Positions 60,222 to 64,000 of a stretch of DNA of 64,000 bases are shown piece after piece. Position 1 is the stretch's first letter. Each line of letters begins with the position of its first letter. The notes under the pieces were generated by a model. The model was not told the DNA's origin, made no database searches, and saw nothing but the letters and a program-made list of their open reading frames with translations. Source of the DNA: Vagococcus proximus. Its GTDB lineage: Bacteria; Bacillota; Bacilli; Lactobacillales; Vagococcaceae. The stretch lies in NCBI RefSeq assembly GCF_029143285.1, contig NZ_JAPDSH010000004.1:1-64000 (forward strand), written 5' to 3'. The translations under genes and the position numbers were made by a program.

Positions 60222-60226
60222 CCAAA

Positions 60227-60244
60227 TGTGGTATCGATACCACA
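60227..60244. promoter_or_regulatory. Perfect 18-base palindrome, probable LacI-family operator
   Basis: TGTGGTATCGATACCACA is a perfect palindrome with a central CG, as usual for LacI-family operators, 17 bases before the glucosidase start. No clear promoter was found between it and the upstream terminator. Confidence 0.8.
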
Positions 60245-60260
60245 AAGAAAGGAGAAGAAT

Positions 60261-61967
60261 ATGACTAGTAATTTAAAGAATCAAATGGTGGAACTAGAAG
60301 AAAAACAATTTTGGAAAGAGGAAGTCGTATATCAAATTTACCCAAAAAGTTTTTATGATAGTAATGATGATGGTATAGGGGATATTAAAGGAATTACTAA
60401 AAAATTAGATTATTTAGCTGATTTAGGTGTAACCATGCTATGGATTTGTCCGATTTTCACGTCGCCGATGGTTGATAATGGTTATGATATAGCGGATTAT
60501 AAAGGTATACAAAAAGAATTTGGAACAATGGAAGATTTAACAGAACTGATTAGCGCTGCAAAGGAAAAAGGGATAAAATTAATTTTGGATTTAGTTGTTA
60601 ATCATTCTTCAGATGAACACGAATGGTTTCAATCTGCTTTAAGTAGTCCAGAGAGTCCATACCGTGATTATTATATCTTTAAACAAGGTAAGGAAGGAAC
60701 TACACCGAATAACTGGCGTTCAATTTTTGGTGGAAGTGTCTGGGAGAAAGTACCGAATGAAGAAAATATGTATTATTTTCATACTTTTGATAAGAGGCAA
60801 CCTGATTTGAATTGGGAAAATCCTAATCTAAGAGCTGAAATTTACGAGATGATTAATTGGTGGTTAGAAAAAGGTCTTACTGGTTTTAGAATTGATTCCA
60901 TCACATTCATAAAAAAAGACCAAGACTATGGGGATGTGACGCCTGATGGAAGTGATGGTTTAGGTAGTGTTAAGCATAAAACAAGAAATCGTCCAGGTAT
61001 TGAAACGTTCTTAGCAGAATTAAATGACAAAACGTTTAAAAATTATGAATGTGTTAGTGTCGGTGAGGCACCAGGAGTGCCGTACGAACAGTATGATCAG
61101 TATATTGGCTCAGATGGTTATTTCAATATGATATTTGATTTTCATTATGCGGATATTGACGTGGAAAATGGTAGTGAATGGTTCCGTCGAACAAATTGGC
61201 AACCGAAAGATTTTAAAGAGTTATTGTTCAAAAGTCAGGAAGCCGTTCAAGCAAGTGGCTGGGGGGCAAATTTCTTAGAAAATCATGATCAACCTCGTTC
61301 TCTATCGAAGTATATTACGGATAGTCGTTATCAAAATGAAAGTGGTGCAAAAGCACTAGGCACGTTATTTTTCTTCTTAAGAGGAACGCCTTTTATTTAT
61401 CAAGGACAAGAAATTGGAATGAAGAATTTCCAACGAGAAACAATAGACGATTTTAATGATGTTTCAAGTATTGATAACTACCACCGCTCAATGTTAGAAG
61501 GTTTTTCAGAAGAGGAAGCTTTAGGTTTTGTTAATCAACGCTCGAGAGATAATACACGAACACCGTTCCAGTGGGACGATACGGAACGAGCTGGGTTTAG
61601 TCAATCATCAGAGCCATGGTTAAAATTAGTTGGTGATCAATCTGAAATTAATGCTGAAGATCAAATTGATCGATCAGATTCGATTTTTTCATATTATAAG
61701 GAAATGATTCAATTAAGGAACCATTCACCTTACCGTGAAACGTTAATTTACGGTAGTTTTTCACCATTGGATACAGCAGATGATGTTATTGCTTATGAGC
61801 GTTTAGGAGAAGAAACAATTCAAATATTTGTTAATTTAAGTAATCAAGTTCAAAAAATTAAGGCATCAGGAGAAGTATTACTTAATACGTATTCTGAGTT
61901 AGAAAATATTTGTGAATTACAACCTTATCAAGCCATCGTTATTAGAAAGGAAGGCAGTCATGACTAA
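60261..61967 (+). CDS. GH13 alpha-glucosidase (oligo-1,6-glucosidase type)
   Basis: 568 residues from ATG 60261 (GGAGAAG upstream). GH13 regions are clear: DLVVNHSSDEHEWF, the nucleophile Asp in GFRIDSITFIK, the acid Glu in CVSVGEAPG and FLENHDQPRSLSKY. It belongs to the GH13_31-like group of intracellular alpha-glucosidases and trehalose/isomaltose-type hydrolases. It is overlapped by the PTS gene, so the natural substrate is probably an imported, perhaps phosphorylated, disaccharide. Presence together with a GH32 gene suggests sucrose isomers or mixed sugars. Confidence 0.9.
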   Translation: MTSNLKNQMVELEEKQFWKEEVVYQIYPKSFYDSNDDGIGDIKGITKKLDYLADLGVTMLWICPIFTSPMVDNGYDIADYKGIQKEFGTMEDLTELISAAKEKGIKLILDLVVNHSSDEHEWFQSALSSPESPYRDYYIFKQGKEGTTPNNWRSIFGGSVWEKVPNEENMYYFHTFDKRQPDLNWENPNLRAEIYEMINWWLEKGLTGFRIDSITFIKKDQDYGDVTPDGSDGLGSVKHKTRNRPGIETFLAELNDKTFKNYECVSVGEAPGVPYEQYDQYIGSDGYFNMIFDFHYADIDVENGSEWFRRTNWQPKDFKELLFKSQEAVQASGWGANFLENHDQPRSLSKYITDSRYQNESGAKALGTLFFFLRGTPFIYQGQEIGMKNFQRETIDDFNDVSSIDNYHRSMLEGFSEEEALGFVNQRSRDNTRTPFQWDDTERAGFSQSSEPWLKLVGDQSEINAEDQIDRSDSIFSYYKEMIQLRNHSPYRETLIYGSFSPLDTADDVIAYERLGEETIQIFVNLSNQVQKIKASGEVLLNTYSELENICELQPYQAIVIRKEGSHD

Positions 61968-63825
61968 AATAAATTATGAAGCTATTGCAAAAAAATTGGT
62001 CTCAATTATTGGAGAAGATAATATCGTGTCCGCAACGCACTGCGCGACACGGTTACGTTTACAAGTGAAGGACCGTCAAGCGATTGATGATACACAAGTT
62101 GAACAGGTTGAGGAAGTCAAAGGTGTATTTTATAATGCTGGACAATACCAAATTATTTTAGGAACAGGAATCGTAAATAAAGTCTACGATTCCTTACAAA
62201 CTATCTATTCCTTTAGTGAAGTGTCGAAAGATCAGATGGCAAAAGACGATTCTTCAACACTTCAAAGAGCTGTTCGGAATATTGCTGATATCTTTGTACC
62301 AATTATTCCAATTTTAGGGGCTACTGGTTTATTTCTTGGATTAAAAGGCGTGCTATTTAACGAAACAGTATTAGGTACAATGGGTTTAACAATGGAAAGT
62401 ATTCCGGAATGGTTAAATGCTTCAGTCACCGTTTTGACAGATACGGCATTTGGCTTTCTAACGGCATTTATTTGTTGGTCAGCATTTAAAAAAATGGGTG
62501 GCTTGCCTATTATTGGTTTTTTAGTCGGTTTAATGTTAGTTTCACCGGCTTTGCCTAATGCTTATGCAGTAGCAGGTGGAACAGCTGAACCTATTATGGC
62601 TTTCGGAATGATTCCACTTGTAGGATATCAAGGGTCTATTTTAACAGCACTAATAACAGGGATGCTTGGTGCTACATTAGAAAAGAAATTACGAAAAGTA
62701 ATGCCTAATGCAATGGATCTGATTTTTACCCCATTCCTAGTTATTTTTGTTTCTGTTTTTACAGCGCTATTTATCTTAGGACCAATCGTTCATGCATTTG
62801 AAGGGCAGGCAGTTAAAGTAATTGAAATGTTCTTACACTTACCTTTAGGTATAGGCGGATTAATCATTGGATTTTTGTATCCGATTGCAGTTATGACAGG
62901 AATGCATCATATGTTTATAATGATTGAGACCTCACTGATCGCTTCTACAGGATTTAATCCACTGATTACAGTATGTGCGATGTATGGGTTTGCAAATGCT
63001 GCTGTCTGCTTGGCAATTGCATTAAGAACTAAAAATTCATCTGTTAAAACGGCTGGCATTTCAGCAACGGTAACACAAATGTTAGGCGTCAGTGAACCAG
63101 CATTGTTTGGAGTTGTCATGCGAACAGGAATGAAAGCGATTATGGTTATGTTATGTAGTTCTGCAGTAGGAGGGATGGTATTATCGCTATTAGGTATCCA
63201 AGCTAATAGCTATGGGCTTGCCGTGTTATTATCACCATTAATGTATATTTATGAACGTTACCAAGTGGTTACTTATGTGTTAGTAGGGATAGGTACATTT
63301 ATATTAGCCTTTATCCTAACTAATCTTTTTGTAGTAAAAAAAGATCAACATGATTTAGAAAATGTTGTAGAAGAAAGCGAAAGTCAAACAGATAAAATTT
63401 ATTCGCCTATTCAAGGTCAAATAATTCCAATTACAGAAGTTAATGACCCTGTTTTTTCTAGTAAAATGATGGGTGAAGGATTTGCTGTCTTACCAACTGA
63501 TGGTGCAATAAAAGCACCATTTAATGGTACTATCAAGATGATTGCACCAACTAAACATGCTATAGGTATAATCACAGAAGATGGTTTAGAAGTACTCTTA
63601 CATATAGGGATTGATACTGTAGAATTAAATGGAGAGCCTTATGATTTAACAATTAAAGTCGGTGATACTATTCAACAAGGTCAGATTATGGGATCAGTTG
63701 ACTTGAATATGATTGTTGAAAAAGGGAAAGATACAACAGTAATGGTGATTATTACGAATTCAAAAGAAGCCATCACTGGTTTAGATTATGAAGAAGATTA
63801 TGTTTTGCCAATCTTAGGAGCGTAG
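61960..63825 (+). CDS. PTS EIIBCA sugar transporter (sucrose/beta-glucoside type)
   Basis: 621 residues from ATG 61960 (AAGGAAGG upstream), overlapping the glucosidase stop. The EIIB domain has the phosphocysteine in ATHCATRLRL near residue 26. EIIC spans about 105-460 with the GMHHMF stretch and SEPALFG. EIIA at the C-terminus has HIGIDTVELNG with the phosphohistidine region. All three domains in one chain is typical for sucrose and beta-glucoside permeases. A GH32 hydrolase directly downstream favours sucrose or a related glucose-fructose disaccharide. Confidence 0.92.
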   Translation: MTKINYEAIAKKLVSIIGEDNIVSATHCATRLRLQVKDRQAIDDTQVEQVEEVKGVFYNAGQYQIILGTGIVNKVYDSLQTIYSFSEVSKDQMAKDDSSTLQRAVRNIADIFVPIIPILGATGLFLGLKGVLFNETVLGTMGLTMESIPEWLNASVTVLTDTAFGFLTAFICWSAFKKMGGLPIIGFLVGLMLVSPALPNAYAVAGGTAEPIMAFGMIPLVGYQGSILTALITGMLGATLEKKLRKVMPNAMDLIFTPFLVIFVSVFTALFILGPIVHAFEGQAVKVIEMFLHLPLGIGGLIIGFLYPIAVMTGMHHMFIMIETSLIASTGFNPLITVCAMYGFANAAVCLAIALRTKNSSVKTAGISATVTQMLGVSEPALFGVVMRTGMKAIMVMLCSSAVGGMVLSLLGIQANSYGLAVLLSPLMYIYERYQVVTYVLVGIGTFILAFILTNLFVVKKDQHDLENVVEESESQTDKIYSPIQGQIIPITEVNDPVFSSKMMGEGFAVLPTDGAIKAPFNGTIKMIAPTKHAIGIITEDGLEVLLHIGIDTVELNGEPYDLTIKVGDTIQQGQIMGSVDLNMIVEKGKDTTVMVIITNSKEAITGLDYEEDYVLPILGA

Positions 63826-64000
63826 GTGATAAAGGTGGAGTGGACAACAACTGAACGTTATCGACCTTATAAAGAATGGCCAGATAGTTATATAAAAAAA
63901 TTAAAAGAGCAAGTGACTCAATCAAATTGGCGTTTGAACTATCATATTCAGCCGGAAACAGGACTACTGAATGATCCTAATGGCTTTAGTTTTTTTAATG
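63826..64000 (+). CDS. GH32 sucrose-6-phosphate hydrolase/invertase (partial, N-terminus)
   Basis: Begins at GTG 63826, directly after the PTS stop, with AGGAG five bases upstream; GTG 63835 is a less likely start. The visible 58 residues hold WRLNYHIQPETGLLNDPNGF, where the Asp of NDPNG is the GH32 nucleophile. The gene runs past the end of the window. It should cleave the sugar phosphate delivered by the upstream EIIBCA. Confidence 0.92.
   Translation, partial: MIKVEWTTTERYRPYKEWPDSYIKKLKEQVTQSNWRLNYHIQPETGLLNDPNGFSFFN

Noticed and set aside
1-64000. CRISPR arrays, tRNA and rRNA genes
   Set aside because: No regularly spaced repeats and no cloverleaf or rRNA-like sequence were seen on reading either strand. 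A dedicated scan could still find a tRNA I missed.

Overview
The window looks like chromosome from a low-GC Firmicute of the Enterococcaceae/Carnobacteriaceae type; Vagococcus is my best guess. Supports are a tyramine (tyrosine decarboxylase) operon, a PBP5-like low-affinity penicillin-binding protein, a BusR/BusA osmoprotectant locus, a men gene pair, strong AGGAGG ribosome sites and sigma-A promoters. No rRNA, tRNA, CRISPR array, integrase or complete insertion sequence was seen. The genus is an inference.

Layout. 1-7.2 kb: tyrS with a T-box leader on the minus strand, divergent from tyrP-tdcA-nhaC and a TrpR-like regulator. 7.2-14.4 kb: membrane protein, AAC(6')-like acetyltransferase, XRE regulators, an SOS-type UvrX polymerase with a YolD partner under a LexA-like box, a choloylglycine hydrolase family enzyme, a YdeI-like protein and a TerC protein. 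14.5-20.8 kb: XRE membrane regulator, two-component system and two MacB-type ABC proteins. 20.9-25.6 kb: busR-busAA-busAB lying between two IS3-like remnants, with a bipartite GTGAC-N22-GTCAC operator. 25.8-30 kb: menB-menE, divergent from a MenI-like thioesterase and a DASS carrier. 30-36.5 kb: broken secreted-protein gene, XRE, two PadR modules, an intracellular GH85 endoglycosidase with a MazG-like protein, and the first of three type I toxin-antitoxin-like modules. 36.5-43 kb: DUF6320-PaaK-TetR-acyltransferase cluster, PBP5-like transpeptidase and a small hypothetical gene. 43.2-47.7 kb: Gabija-like OLD nuclease plus UvrD-like helicase. 47.8-52.8 kb: nitroreductase, ECF sigma factor with its DUF4179 partner, YajQ, YitT and a MIP18/DUF59 protein.

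52.8-59.1 kb is an accessory island. It starts with a two-gene membrane cassette lying between the DUF59 gene and a diverged copy of that gene's last 25 codons. After it come an orphan antisense-RNA unit, a toxin module, a NERD nuclease-helicase gene, a second toxin module and a broken HTH gene. 59.2-64 kb is a LacI-controlled sucrose-type PTS locus: alpha-glucosidase, EIIBCA and the start of a GH32 hydrolase, which runs off the window.

The most distinctive signal is a repeated cassette of about 400 bp, present three times complete and once without its toxin. Each complete copy has a terminator hairpin, a -10 box, a strong ribosome site, a 47-55 residue one-helix peptide, a bidirectional terminator, and an opposing promoter (TTGAA[A/T]-17-TATAAT) that would make an antisense RNA starting with a stem-loop. 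The layout resembles Fst/par-type I toxin-antitoxin loci, but the peptide is of the holin-like-toxin kind. Two complete copies bracket the NERD-helicase gene.
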